From contig CALXUE010000015.1 of the NCBI GenBank assembly GCA_944391615.1, positions 1 to 36,445 on the forward strand: 36,445 bases of DNA, given 5' to 3'. Numbering within the stretch: the stretch's first letter is position 1; every line of letters starts with the position of its first letter. The stretch comes from an uncultured Alphaproteobacteria bacterium. Lineage in GTDB: Bacteria > Pseudomonadota > Alphaproteobacteria > RF32 > CAG-239. This document shows, in pieces, positions 22,296-31,395 of this stretch. Both the position numbers and the translations under genes were made by a program. The notes beneath the pieces are model-generated. The model saw only the letters and a program-made list of their open reading frames with translations, made no database searches and had not been told where the DNA came from.

Positions 22296-22514
22296 ATGAT
22301 TAAATCTTTTAAGTTGGAGAATCTGGATTGCGCTAATTGTGCTGCAAAGATAGAATCTGAAATTTTGAAAATTGATGGGGTTATTTCTGCTTCTGTCAGT
22401 TTTATGGCTCAGAAAGTTACGATTGAAACCGATGATGATTTTGATATAATTTTGAAAAAGGTTAAAGCTGTTATTAACCGCGTTGAACCTGATTGTGAAC
22501 TTGTTTTAGCTTAA
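22296..22514 (+). CDS. HMA-domain metallochaperone
   Basis: The 72-residue protein is a single heavy-metal-associated domain (beta-alpha-beta-beta-alpha-beta) with the metal-binding D-C-A-N-C-A-A-K at residues 10-17. The following ATPase lacks its usual N-terminal HMA domain, and this gene seems to supply it as a separate chain. A GAGGAGG site precedes the ATG. It is 19 bases upstream of the ATPase and certainly in its operon. Confidence 0.92.
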   Translation: MIKSFKLENLDCANCAAKIESEILKIDGVISASVSFMAQKVTIETDDDFDIILKKVKAVINRVEPDCELVLA

Positions 22515-22533
22515 GATTTTATGGAGAAGAGCT

Positions 22534-24381
22534 ATGAATAAAAAATTGCGCCAAGCACTCAAAACAATCATTCTGGCGGCGGTGTTGTATGTTATTGCTA
22601 TTTGTTTGCCGGCTGGATGGGGTAAAGATGTTTTTTATGCTTTGGCTTATGTCGTTTCCGGTTTTGCCGTTATCAAAAAATCTTTGCGCAATATTTGCCA
22701 TGGTGATATTTTTGATGAAAATTTCTTGATGATGGTGGCGACTTTTGGTGCGATTGCTTTGGGTGAATATTCTGAAGCCGTGGCGGTGATGCTCTTTTTC
22801 CAAATTGGTGAGTTTTTTCAATCTTATGCCGTTAATCAGTCCAGAAAATCTATTGCTGATTTGATGGATATTCGTCCGGATTATGCTCATGTTTATGAAA
22901 ACGGCGTATTGAAAAAAGTTTCTCCCGAGGTGGTTAAGGTTGGTGATGTGATTGTGGTGCAGCCAGGGGAGAGAATCCCGCTTGATGGTGTTGTGCTCAA
23001 AGGGCAATCTTCTTTGGATACAAAAGCTTTAACCGGTGAAAGTTTGCCTAGAGATGTTTTAACGGGTGATGACGTGATTAGTGGATGTATTAATCTCAGC
23101 GGGGTGTTGGAGATTAAAACAACCAAAGTTTATGCTCATTCTACTGTGGCTAAAATTTTGGACTTGGTGGAAAATGCCTCTTCCAAAAAAGCTGATATTG
23201 AAAATTTCATTACGCGTTTTGCGCGTTATTATACGCCGATTGTGGTTTTTTCTGCCGCGGCTTTAGCGGTTGTTCCGCCTTTGTTGTTTGCATCTCAAAG
23301 TTTTGCCGAATGGGGATATCGCGCTATTACGTTCTTGGTGATTTCTTGCCCGTGCGCTTTGGTGATTTCTGTTCCGTTGAGCTTTTTTGGTGGACTGGGG
23401 GCTGCTTCAAAGGTCGGTGTGTTGATTAAAGGCAGTAACTATTTGGAAGCTTTGGCTAAAGCGAAAACAATCGTGTTTGATAAAACAGGAACGCTTACCA
23501 AGGGTAATTTTAGTGTGGCTAAAATTGCGCCCGAAAATGGTGAAACGGCTGAAAGTCTGCTTAAAACTGCCGCATACGCCGAAGCTTTTTCAAAGCATCC
23601 GATTGCTCTTTCCATTAAACAAAAATATGGGCAAGATATTAATCTTGATAAAATTTCTGATGTTAAGGAGATTTTCGGGGTGGGGTTGACCGTGCGTCTC
23701 GGCAAAGATGATATTGCTATCGGCAACCAAAAGATTTTTGCGCAGTTTGGCTTGAATGCCCCAGAAATTTCTGAAGTCGGCACAATTGTTTTTGTTTTGA
23801 AAAATAAAAAATATATCGGTTTTCTTTTGATTGAAGATGAGCTTAAAGAAGATGCCATTCCCGCCGTTACGGAAATGAAACATTTGGGACATAAGCTTAT
23901 TATGTTGACCGGTGACCGCAAAGAAATAGGACAAAAAGTTGCCTTAATGCTGGGGTTGGACGAAGTTTATGCCGAACTCTTGCCAGCTGACAAAGTCGAA
24001 AAATTTGAACAACTTTTGCAACAAAAAGCACCTCAAGATAAAATGTTGTTTGTTGGGGACGGAATTAATGATGCGCCGGTTTTGGCTCGCTCTGATGTTG
24101 GCGTGGCTATGGGGGCCATCGGCTCGGATGCGGCACTTGAAGCGGCGGATGTGGTGATTATGACTGATGAACCATCCAAGATTTTAACATCTATCAAAAT
24201 TGCCAAAAAGACGCTCCTTATTGCACGGGAAAACGTGGTGTTTGCTATTGGGGTCAAGCTATTGGTATTGGCCTTAGGCGCCATGGGGTATGCATCAATT
24301 TGGGCCGCGGTGTTTGCCGATGTTGGGGTTTCGGTATTGGCCATACTCAATGCTATCCGTGCCTTATATATCAAAAATTGA
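22534..24381 (+). CDS. zntA: P1B-type heavy-metal efflux ATPase (Zn/Cd/Pb type)
   Basis: The 615-residue ATPase exports divalent soft metals. Landmarks: membrane C-P-C (272-274) in S-C-P-C-A-L-V-I-S-V-P, phosphorylation motif D-K-T-G-T-L-T with Asp316, H-P-I-A for nucleotide binding, T-G-D and G-D-G-I-N-D-A-P (about 508-515). The S-C-P-C-A-L and the terminal D-V-G-V-S-V-L-A-I-L-N-A-I-R segment fit the ZntA/CadA subgroup, not the copper one. The N-terminal HMA domain is absent and replaced by the separate gene upstream. Expression is probably controlled by the ArsR protein. Confidence 0.92.
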   Translation: MNKKLRQALKTIILAAVLYVIAICLPAGWGKDVFYALAYVVSGFAVIKKSLRNICHGDIFDENFLMMVATFGAIALGEYSEAVAVMLFFQIGEFFQSYAVNQSRKSIADLMDIRPDYAHVYENGVLKKVSPEVVKVGDVIVVQPGERIPLDGVVLKGQSSLDTKALTGESLPRDVLTGDDVISGCINLSGVLEIKTTKVYAHSTVAKILDLVENASSKKADIENFITRFARYYTPIVVFSAAALAVVPPLLFASQSFAEWGYRAITFLVISCPCALVISVPLSFFGGLGAASKVGVLIKGSNYLEALAKAKTIVFDKTGTLTKGNFSVAKIAPENGETAESLLKTAAYAEAFSKHPIALSIKQKYGQDINLDKISDVKEIFGVGLTVRLGKDDIAIGNQKIFAQFGLNAPEISEVGTIVFVLKNKKYIGFLLIEDELKEDAIPAVTEMKHLGHKLIMLTGDRKEIGQKVALMLGLDEVYAELLPADKVEKFEQLLQQKAPQDKMLFVGDGINDAPVLARSDVGVAMGAIGSDAALEAADVVIMTDEPSKILTSIKIAKKTLLIARENVVFAIGVKLLVLALGAMGYASIWAAVFADVGVSVLAILNAIRALYIKN

Positions 24382-24431
24382 TGGTTTTTTTGAATATGTA
24401 AGATACATTATAAGTAAAATTGTATCATAAT

Positions 24432-24463
24432 CCCTCCGAATGAAACTTCGGAGGGGCTTTTTG
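24432..24463 (+). terminator. Terminator of the metal-efflux operon
   Basis: CCCTCCGAA pairs with TTCGGAGGG over six bases, followed by GCTTTTT. Confidence 0.85.
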
Positions 24464-24501
24464 TAGGGGGATATTTCGGAGAGGTTTGTTGGCGCAAATA
24501 T

Positions 24502-24535
24502 AAAAAAACAGCCCTGAATAAAAATCAGAGCTGTT
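24502..24535 (-). terminator. Terminator of the H1-like gene
   Basis: On the minus strand AACAGCTCTGA pairs with TCAGGGCTGTT (one mismatch) and is followed by a run of T. Confidence 0.7.
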
Positions 24536-24554
24536 TGCGTTTTGATATTTGTTT

Positions 24555-25028
24555 TTATTTTGCGCTTATGCCTTTGATGAAAGCATTCAAACATTTGTCA
24601 AAAGATGCTTTGGCAGAAGTTTTTACTTTGGCTTTTGCTGAAGCTTTTTTGACTTTAGCATTAGCGGCCTTGGCGGCAACGGCTTTAACAGCACTCTTCT
24701 TGCTGCTGGCTGCGGCAACTGCTTTGGCTCTTGAAGCCGGTGCTTTGGCTGCGGCAGCTGACTTTGCTGACTTGTTGCCAAAGTGCTTAACTAATGCAAA
24801 CGGAACATTGGCTGATTTGATTTTGCTTAAATCTAAACTCAAATTCGGCAATAAGGTGCAGTGGCTGTATTGGGCCGATAATTGTTTGGCCGTGGCTAAA
24901 GCATCTTGACGCTCTAACTGGTCAATGGCAGCTTGCCAATCGCTGGCACTTGAATTGTTTGGGCAGCCGTTGTTCTTCCAAATATAGTATGCGGCTTCTT
25001 GTATCATTTTATTATCAAAATTTGACAT
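24555..25028 (-). CDS. DUF2934 domain joined to a histone-H1-like Lys/Ala tail
   Basis: Residues 1-45 of the 157-residue protein match DUF2934: A-A-Y-Y-I-W-K-N-N-G-C-P followed by S-D-W-Q-A-A-I-D-Q-L. Residues about 80-145 are almost only Ala, Lys, Ser and Val in A-A-x-K-x-A-x-A-K patterns, like eukaryotic H1 and bacterial H1-like proteins. The end is K-C-L-N-A-F-I-K-G. It is likely a nucleoid- or nucleic-acid-binding protein. The combination is seen in several proteobacteria, and the role is unknown. It is divergent from the hydrogenase-maturation genes. Confidence 0.75.
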   Translation of the reverse strand: MSNFDNKMIQEAAYYIWKNNGCPNNSSASDWQAAIDQLERQDALATAKQLSAQYSHCTLLPNLSLDLSKIKSANVPFALVKHFGNKSAKSAAAAKAPASRAKAVAAASSKKSAVKAVAAKAANAKVKKASAKAKVKTSAKASFDKCLNAFIKGISAK

Positions 25029-25158
25029 GGTTTTCTCCTCTTATTATCAGTTTATTGTGTTTTTATCACACAAATATTTATTAAATGATTAAAGTTCTTG
25101 AAATTTTTTGTTTTTCTTTTATCTTTTTTGTGTGTGAATATTTTTTGAGGAGCAAAAA

Positions 25159-25410
25159 ATGACTAATCGTGTGGCTGTTCTTGCTATTGTGGTGGAAAAT
25201 AAAGAATCTGTTTTTACTTTGAACCAGATCTTACATGAATTTGCTGATTATATTATCGGACGAATGGGAATTCCTTATCGTGAGAAAAAAATTAATGTCA
25301 TCAGCATTGCTTTGGACGCCCCCGAAGAAGTTATTAATGCTGTTTGCGGCAAAATCGGCCGCTTGGATGGCGTTTCTTCCAAAACGGCTTATTCTAATTT
25401 TGTTTCTTAA
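25159..25410 (+). CDS. TM1266-family protein ('iron-only hydrogenase system regulator')
   Basis: The 83-residue protein has a small ACT-like ferredoxin fold of the TM1266 family. The start R-V-A-V-L-A-I-V-V-E-N, the middle I-I-G-R-M-G-I-P-Y, and G-K-I-G-R-L-D-G-V-S-S-K-T are characteristic. The family is found with [FeFe]-hydrogenase maturation genes and is called a regulator by context only. A GAGGAG site precedes the ATG. It lies 74 bases ahead of hydG and is probably co-transcribed. Confidence 0.88.
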   Translation: MTNRVAVLAIVVENKESVFTLNQILHEFADYIIGRMGIPYREKKINVISIALDAPEEVINAVCGKIGRLDGVSSKTAYSNFVS

Positions 25411-25484
25411 AAAATATTTGTTTGTTAACCTGACGGGAAAGATGTTTTTTTTATTCTGCCCCATAAGATGAAAGTTGTATTTTG

Positions 25485-26903
25485 ATGTATAATCCAAGCT
25501 CGTTAAAGGCAGAGGAATTTATCTGTCATGAAGAAATTATGTCAACGCTTGATTTTGCTCATCAACATAAAAATGATGCCGCGTTGATTGATGAAATTAT
25601 TTCTAAGGCAAAAGAATGCAAGGGGCTCTCCCATCGGGAGGCGCTTGTTTTGTTGGACTGCGATATTCCTGAAAAAAATCAAGAAATTTTTAAGCTCGCC
25701 GAAGATATAAAAAAACAATTTTATGGTAACAGGATTGTTTTATTTGCACCGTTGTATTTGTCAAATTACTGTGTGAACGGATGTTTGTATTGTCCTTATC
25801 ACGCTAAAAATAAACATATTTTACGCAAAAAACTCACTCAAGATGAAATCAGGCAAGAGGTGATTGCTCTGCAAGATATGGGACATAAACGTCTTGCTAT
25901 CGAGGCAGGTGAAGATCCCGTGAATAACCCGATTGAATATATTTTGGAATCCATTAAAACGATTTATTCCATTAAGCATAAAAATGGGGCTATTCGTCGG
26001 GTTAATGTGAATATTGCCGCAACCAGTGTGGAAAATTATCGGAAACTTAAAGAAGCGGGAATCGGTACTTATATTTTGTTTCAGGAAACTTATCATAAAG
26101 AAAGTTATGAAAAGTTGCATCCGAGCGGGCCAAAACATAATTATGCTTATCATACGGAAGCTATGGATAGAGCTATGGATGGCGGTATTGATGATGTGGG
26201 GCTTGGTGTGTTGTTCGGGTTGGAAACTTATCGCTATGAATTGGCCGGTTTGCTTATGCATGCCGAACATCTTGAAGCTGTTCACGGCGTGGGGCCACAT
26301 ACAATTTCTGTTCCGCGCGTTAAACATGCCGACGATATTGATCCGAGCGCTTTTGATAATGGTATTGATGATGATGTTTTTGCTAAAATTATTGCCGTTA
26401 TTCGATTGTCGGTTCCTTATACGGGAATGATTATTTCTACCCGTGAAACGCCGCAATGCCGCGAAAAGGTTATTCATTATGGTATCTCTCAAATCAGCGG
26501 TGGGTCTAAAACAAGCGTTGGCGGTTATGCTGTGCCTGAGGATGTAGAACTTAAATCGGAGCAATTTGATGTGAGTGATCATCGGACGTTGGATGAAGTG
26601 GTTAATTGGCTTATGAAACTGGGCTATGTTCCGAGTTTTTGCACCGCTTGCTATCGTGAAGGACGTACCGGTGATAGATTTATGGCCCTTTGCAAAAATA
26701 AGCAAATTCATAATTGTTGTTTGCCGAATGCTTTGATGACGCTCAAAGAGTATTTGATGGATTATGCTAGTCCTGACACAAAAAAGGTCGGCGAATCCTT
26801 GATTCAATCAGAGCTTAATCATATCTCCAAAGATAAAGTGCGCGATATTGTTAAAGATAATTTGGTGAAAATCGAAAACGGGCAAAGAGATTTTCGGTTT
26901 TGA
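25485..26903 (+). CDS. hydG: [FeFe]-hydrogenase H-cluster maturase HydG (radical SAM tyrosine lyase)
   Basis: HydG splits tyrosine to give the CO and CN ligands of the [FeFe]-hydrogenase active site. The 472-residue protein has the HydG-specific C-x3-C-x2-C (Cys96, 100, 103) for the radical-SAM cluster, and a C-terminal C-x2-C-x22-C (from F-C-T-A-C) for the auxiliary cluster. This second motif separates it from the thiamine enzyme ThiH. The length is normal. ATG 25485 directly follows a TTG. HydE, HydF and the hydrogenase itself are not in the window. Confidence 0.93.
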   Translation: MYNPSSLKAEEFICHEEIMSTLDFAHQHKNDAALIDEIISKAKECKGLSHREALVLLDCDIPEKNQEIFKLAEDIKKQFYGNRIVLFAPLYLSNYCVNGCLYCPYHAKNKHILRKKLTQDEIRQEVIALQDMGHKRLAIEAGEDPVNNPIEYILESIKTIYSIKHKNGAIRRVNVNIAATSVENYRKLKEAGIGTYILFQETYHKESYEKLHPSGPKHNYAYHTEAMDRAMDGGIDDVGLGVLFGLETYRYELAGLLMHAEHLEAVHGVGPHTISVPRVKHADDIDPSAFDNGIDDDVFAKIIAVIRLSVPYTGMIISTRETPQCREKVIHYGISQISGGSKTSVGGYAVPEDVELKSEQFDVSDHRTLDEVVNWLMKLGYVPSFCTACYREGRTGDRFMALCKNKQIHNCCLPNALMTLKEYLMDYASPDTKKVGESLIQSELNHISKDKVRDIVKDNLVKIENGQRDFRF

Positions 26904-27015
26904 TTTTATCTTATAAGCTTGATTAATTGCTTGCGTTATCTGAAAAGGTTGTTTATAGTACCTTCTGGGTATTTATAATCAACCTTTGTTGATTTTATAG
27001 AGGTTATGTTTTTTT

Positions 27016-28788
27016 ATGTTTGCTTATTTGAAAAATAAAATTTGCTCAACTTATACGGTGGCTAATTATCGCCGGATGATGAAATATGTGAAACCTTATT
27101 GGTTTCGGGCAATCGTGGCCGTTCTTATTACAATTCCGGTCGGTGCTATGGACGCCGTTATTGCTTGGGCTTTGAAACCTTATATGGATGTGGTGCTGGT
27201 CGAAAAAAGTATGCAGGCCACAACTTATATTCCGTTTTTGATTATTCTGTTTGCCGTGTTGCAAAGCGGCTTTAACTACACAGCGACTTATCTTAATACT
27301 TGGGTCGGGCGTAAAATTGCTAATGACGTGAAAATCGATTTGTTTGACAAACTTATGCATATGGATGCTAAGTTTTTTGATAAAACGACGTCCGGTGATG
27401 TGTTGATGCGCTTTAATAATGATGTGGATTTGGCTTGTAATGGCTTGCTCTCAAACTTGAAACTTTTTACAACACGCTTGTTTTCTTCTATTTCATTAGT
27501 ATGCGTGTTGTTTTATAATTCTTGGCAGCTCGCGATTATTGCCGTAGTGATTTTGTTTGGGGCTCTTTATCCCTTAACAACTGTTCGCCGCAGAATTAAG
27601 GGAATTATGGATAAAACCATTTTTTCCGGCGGGGCTGTGATGCAGCACTTTAATGAAACGTATAGTGGTAACCGTATTATTGCTTCTTACAATTTGTATG
27701 ATTATCAAAACAAGCGTTTTCGTGATACGCTACGTATGGTGTTCCATTTAGGAATTAAGATGATTCAAAGAACGGGTATGATGTCGCCTTTGATGCACTT
27801 TATTGTATCTTTGGGTATTGCCTCCGTTATTTGGTATGGTAGCTATTTGATTGTTCATCACATTATTACGGCCGGTAGTTTTGTGTCTTTTATTGCCGCT
27901 TTGATTATGCTCTATAATCCGATTAAGGCTATCGGCAATAATTATAACAATGTGCAAATGGCTTTGATGGCTATGGAACGTGTTTTTGGGTTGTTGGATA
28001 AAAAGCCTGAAATTGCTTCTAAAAAAGGGGCTTTCAAATTAAATGGATTGAAAAGCAATATTGTTTACAAAAACGTCAATTTTGCTTATGAAAAAAATCA
28101 TCCCGTTCTTAAAAATATTAATCTTGAGATCAAAAAAGGTGAGACAATCGCTTTTGTTGGTAATTCCGGCGGCGGCAAGAGTACAATTGTCAGTATTTTG
28201 CCGCGCTTTTATGATTTGGATGCTAAAAATGGCGGTGAAATTTTGATTGACGGCGTTAATATCAAAGATATTGATTTGAACTCTTTGCGTGAAAATATTT
28301 CGGTTGTGTTTCAGGATAACTTTTTGTTTGATGGAACAATTAGAGAGAATATTTTGCTCGGTAATGAGTCTGCAACAAATGAACAGGTGGAAAAAGCGGT
28401 TAAAATGGCCTGTTTGGATGAATTTATTGCTACGCTTGATGACGGATTGGATACGCAAATCGGTGAAAGGGGCGTGCTTCTTTCCGGTGGGCAAAAACAA
28501 CGTATTGCCATTGCTAGAGCCTTTTTGAAAAATGCGCCGATTGTTATTTTGGATGAAGCTACCTCTGCTTTGGATAACAAGTCTGAAGCGGTTGTACAGC
28601 AAGCCATTGATAACTTGATGAAAGACAGAACTGTGTTGGTTATTGCGCACCGTTTGTCCACTGTGCGTAATGCCAACAAAATTGTGGTGGTAAATTATGG
28701 TGAAATTGTGGAATCTGGTACACATGATGAATTACTGAAAAAAGAAAACGGTATTTATGCCGCGCTTTATAAGGCTCAACTGAAGTAA
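27016..28788 (+). CDS. msbA: MsbA-type ABC exporter (fused permease-ATPase)
   Basis: The 590-residue half-transporter has six membrane helices in residues 25-320 and an ATPase domain from about 350. Walker A is G-N-S-G-G-G-K-S-T (382-390), the signature L-S-G-G-Q-K-Q-R, Walker B I-V-I-L-D-E-A-T-S-A-L-D and the H-loop A-H-R-L-S-T. The likeness is strongest to lipid-A-core flippase MsbA, so it probably moves lipopolysaccharide precursors across the inner membrane. Other lipid or drug substrates cannot be excluded from sequence. The upstream 110 bases can form a hairpin (AAAGGTTG with CAACCTTT), of unknown role. Confidence 0.85.
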   Translation: MFAYLKNKICSTYTVANYRRMMKYVKPYWFRAIVAVLITIPVGAMDAVIAWALKPYMDVVLVEKSMQATTYIPFLIILFAVLQSGFNYTATYLNTWVGRKIANDVKIDLFDKLMHMDAKFFDKTTSGDVLMRFNNDVDLACNGLLSNLKLFTTRLFSSISLVCVLFYNSWQLAIIAVVILFGALYPLTTVRRRIKGIMDKTIFSGGAVMQHFNETYSGNRIIASYNLYDYQNKRFRDTLRMVFHLGIKMIQRTGMMSPLMHFIVSLGIASVIWYGSYLIVHHIITAGSFVSFIAALIMLYNPIKAIGNNYNNVQMALMAMERVFGLLDKKPEIASKKGAFKLNGLKSNIVYKNVNFAYEKNHPVLKNINLEIKKGETIAFVGNSGGGKSTIVSILPRFYDLDAKNGGEILIDGVNIKDIDLNSLRENISVVFQDNFLFDGTIRENILLGNESATNEQVEKAVKMACLDEFIATLDDGLDTQIGERGVLLSGGQKQRIAIARAFLKNAPIVILDEATSALDNKSEAVVQQAIDNLMKDRTVLVIAHRLSTVRNANKIVVVNYGEIVESGTHDELLKKENGIYAALYKAQLK

Positions 28789-28802
28789 TTTTGTTTGTGT
28801 GT

Positions 28803-28837
28803 AAAAAAAACCGCTGTTTTTTACAGCGGTTTTTTTA
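28803..28837. terminator. Bidirectional terminator between msbA-like gene and glmS
   Basis: AAAACCGCTGT pairs with ACAGCGGTTTT, with an A-run before and a T-run after it. Confidence 0.9.
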
Positions 28838-28849
28838 GGTGATGTTTTT

Positions 28850-30685
28850 TTATTCAACCGTGACGGATTTGGCAAGATTGCGCGGTTGGTCGATTTCTCG
28901 GCCGAGTTCGTCCGCTGCAAAATAGGCCAGCAGTTGTAAGGGCAGGCACATTAACAACGGTGACAAATCTTCTGCGACTTCGGGGATAATTATTGCCTCA
29001 TCAAAAAGAGCTGCTTCTTTGTCTTTATCGTTATTACTTAAGGCAAAAATGTTAGCCTGACGTGCTTTGGCTTCCTCACAGTTGGATAAAGTTTTTTCAT
29101 AAACCGCACCTTGTGCCAAAACCGGAATAACGGCGGTGTCTTTATCTAATAAGGCTATTGGGCCGTGTTTGAGTTCTCCCGAGGCATAAGCATTGGCGTT
29201 TATGTAGCTGATTTCTTTTATTTTTAAGGCGCCTTCCATGGCTATCGGCAACATAATGCCACGGGCAATATAAAAAATTTGCTTAAATTTGCTCAGCTTT
29301 TCACCCATCCGCTTGATATCAGATAAGTCTGATAATATTTCTTCCATCAATGCGGGAATCTCATAAAGTTCGCGTTTTAGGGGCAAAAATTTGTTTTGGT
29401 TGTCTTTTTGCTCTGATAAATACATTCCTGTCCAATAAAGTGCGGCTAATTGCGCCATAAAAGATTTGGTGGCGGCTACGCTGACTTCTATGCCTGCTTC
29501 AAGCGGAATGACATTTGCCGAATAATGTGTGATGCTGGAATCTTCCCGGTTGGTTAAGATTATCAGTTGGGCGTTATGTTCTTTTGCCTGCTTGATTGCG
29601 GTTATGGTGTCAGCCGTTTCTCCTGACTGGGAAATGCCTATGACCAGCGAATGTTCATCCGTTAAATTATAACGATAGATAAACTCGCTGGCGGCAACTA
29701 CCTCTACCGGAATGTTTAGCCATTTTTCCCATGTGGCTTTGGCAATATAGGCTGCGTGCAGAGATGTGCCGCAGGCTACAAAGGTGATATTCCTTACTTG
29801 GCTTAAATCTATGTTTAACTTCGAATCCGCCAAAGCTACTCTATCTTCGGCTTTGGGAAGGTGTTTTTGCAAAATTTTGCGCAGAATAGCCGGTTGTTCG
29901 TTGATTTCTTTCAACATAAAATGTTTATAACCTGCCTTACTGATAACTTCGGGTGAAAACTCTATTTTTTCAATTGTTTTGTTTAGTGTATTTCCTTTGG
30001 TGTCTTTAACTTCAACGTGGCTTTTATGCACAATGGCGATTTCTTCATCATTTAGGTGCAAAATTTGGTTGGTTTTGCCGATTAAAGCCGGAATGTCGCT
30101 GGCGATGAAATTTTCATCCTTACCTATGCCAATGATTAACGGAGCGTTTTTACGGACGGCAATGATTTTATCCGTCTCATCCGCGTGCATGATGCAAAAT
30201 GCAAATGCACCTTTGAGCTGTTTTATGGCTCTTATGACTGCTGTTTCAAGGTTATGGCAGAGTTTATATTCTCTGTCTATCAAATGAACGGCAGTTTCGG
30301 TGTCGGTTTCAGAATGAAAAACGAATCCTTGATTTTCAAGTTTGTTTCTTAATTCTTTATAATTTTCAATAATACCGTTATGTACCAGCACTAATTTTCC
30401 GTCATTGGAGATATGTGGGTGGGCGTTTTCTATTGTGGCTTTGCCATGTGTGGCCCAGCGTATGTGTCCGATGCCTTGATGCGCGTTTGCCATTTGTGGT
30501 TGGTGTTTTGCGTAAAGTTGATACAAATTGCCCAGTTTGCCGGAGGCTTTGTAAACTTCTATGGTATGATTATCATTTAAAGCTATTCCAGACGAATCGT
30601 AGCCTCTATATTCTAAGTTTTTTAAGCCGTTTAGCAATACGTCTGCAACGGCATTGTTGCCGATATATCCAACTATTCCGCACAT
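28850..30685 (-). CDS. glmS: Glucosamine-6-phosphate synthase
   Basis: The 611-residue enzyme makes glucosamine-6-phosphate from fructose-6-phosphate and glutamine, the first step to UDP-GlcNAc for peptidoglycan and lipid A. It starts M-C-G-I-V-G-Y-I-G with the N-terminal nucleophile Cys2 of the class II amidotransferase domain, including H-T-R-W-A-T-H-type and N-G-I-I-E-N-Y motifs. Two SIS domains follow, with C-G-T-S-L-H-A-A and S-Q-S-G-E-T-A-D-T. The C-terminus D-Q-P-R-N-L-A-K-S-V-T-V-E is canonical. It overlaps the upstream acetyltransferase gene by 13 bases, which implies coupled translation. No glmS ribozyme is visible. Confidence 0.96.
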   Translation of the reverse strand: MCGIVGYIGNNAVADVLLNGLKNLEYRGYDSSGIALNDNHTIEVYKASGKLGNLYQLYAKHQPQMANAHQGIGHIRWATHGKATIENAHPHISNDGKLVLVHNGIIENYKELRNKLENQGFVFHSETDTETAVHLIDREYKLCHNLETAVIRAIKQLKGAFAFCIMHADETDKIIAVRKNAPLIIGIGKDENFIASDIPALIGKTNQILHLNDEEIAIVHKSHVEVKDTKGNTLNKTIEKIEFSPEVISKAGYKHFMLKEINEQPAILRKILQKHLPKAEDRVALADSKLNIDLSQVRNITFVACGTSLHAAYIAKATWEKWLNIPVEVVAASEFIYRYNLTDEHSLVIGISQSGETADTITAIKQAKEHNAQLIILTNREDSSITHYSANVIPLEAGIEVSVAATKSFMAQLAALYWTGMYLSEQKDNQNKFLPLKRELYEIPALMEEILSDLSDIKRMGEKLSKFKQIFYIARGIMLPIAMEGALKIKEISYINANAYASGELKHGPIALLDKDTAVIPVLAQGAVYEKTLSNCEEAKARQANIFALSNNDKDKEAALFDEAIIIPEVAEDLSPLLMCLPLQLLAYFAADELGREIDQPRNLAKSVTVE

Positions 30686-31218
30686 TTGCTCTGCTCCTGT
30701 TCTAACATTTTAATCTTTTCTAACGTTTTAAAAACATTTTCTTTGTTGCGCTTTTTTATCGGGCGTATCGGGCGGCCGGCATAAACCGTCCAGGGCTCAA
30801 ATTTGTAATTTGGCGGAACAAAACTCAAAGCACCGATGCACACGCCCTCTGGTATGTTATTATTGGGCATTATGACCGAATTGGTGCCGACGCCGGTGTA
30901 TTTGCCCAAGGTGACGTTGCCTTGAATCTCTTTGACCTCCGGAACGTTATGCGTTACGAGCTCGTTAACATAATCATTACTTGAAAGCCAAACTTTTACT
31001 CCCGCGGCTAAGCTTGAATAACTGCCCATTTTGAATTTATATGCTCCATCCCCGCCGGCTATATATGTTCCGGGGGCAATTTCACAATTTGAATCAATTT
31101 CGCAAGCCGACGAGATGCGGCAAAAGTCTGATATCCGAACATTGTCTCCGATGTTGACCAAATCTGGCTTTTTGATTATGACATATTCGCCTAAGGTGAA
31201 GTTTTTTCCGTGTTTCAT
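30673..31218 (-). CDS. Hexapeptide-repeat acetyltransferase overlapping glmS
   Basis: The 181-residue protein is a left-handed beta-helix acyltransferase with repeats such as I-G-D-N-V-R-I, I-A-P-G-T-Y-I-A-G-G, L-G-K-Y-T-G-V-G-T-N-S and P-E-G-V-C-I-G-A, ending with Y-A-G-R-P-I-R-P-I. It resembles sugar N- or O-acetyltransferases of surface-glycan pathways. Its last codons overlap the glmS start by 13 bases, so a link to amino-sugar metabolism is reasonable. The exact substrate is not recognisable. The 150 bases upstream are shared with the divergent exporter operon. Confidence 0.82.
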   Translation of the reverse strand: MKHGKNFTLGEYVIIKKPDLVNIGDNVRISDFCRISSACEIDSNCEIAPGTYIAGGDGAYKFKMGSYSSLAAGVKVWLSSNDYVNELVTHNVPEVKEIQGNVTLGKYTGVGTNSVIMPNNNIPEGVCIGALSFVPPNYKFEPWTVYAGRPIRPIKKRNKENVFKTLEKIKMLEQEQSKCAE

Positions 31219-31395
31219 ATCTTTTCCCTCTCTTTTCTTTCTTTTGTTTTATCTTTACGGAAAAATTTTGAAATTTCAAAACACAAAAAATTTCGTTTTA
31301 TTTCGCGAATGATGTTTTGTTTTTTTTAATTAAATATAAAAGAAATTTTTGTAACCTTATAAAAAGAATCTGTGCTTTTTATGGGATTTGTCAGA

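Noticed and set aside
24535..24909. Ala/Leu-rich open frame opposite the H1-like gene.
   Set aside because: It is the complement of the Ala/Lys repeats. The minus-strand reading has a DUF2934 head and a ribosome site.
28590..30685. glmS ribozyme or small-RNA control at glmS.
   Set aside because: The start overlaps an upstream gene and no ribozyme core is visible. Such ribozymes are mainly found in Firmicutes.
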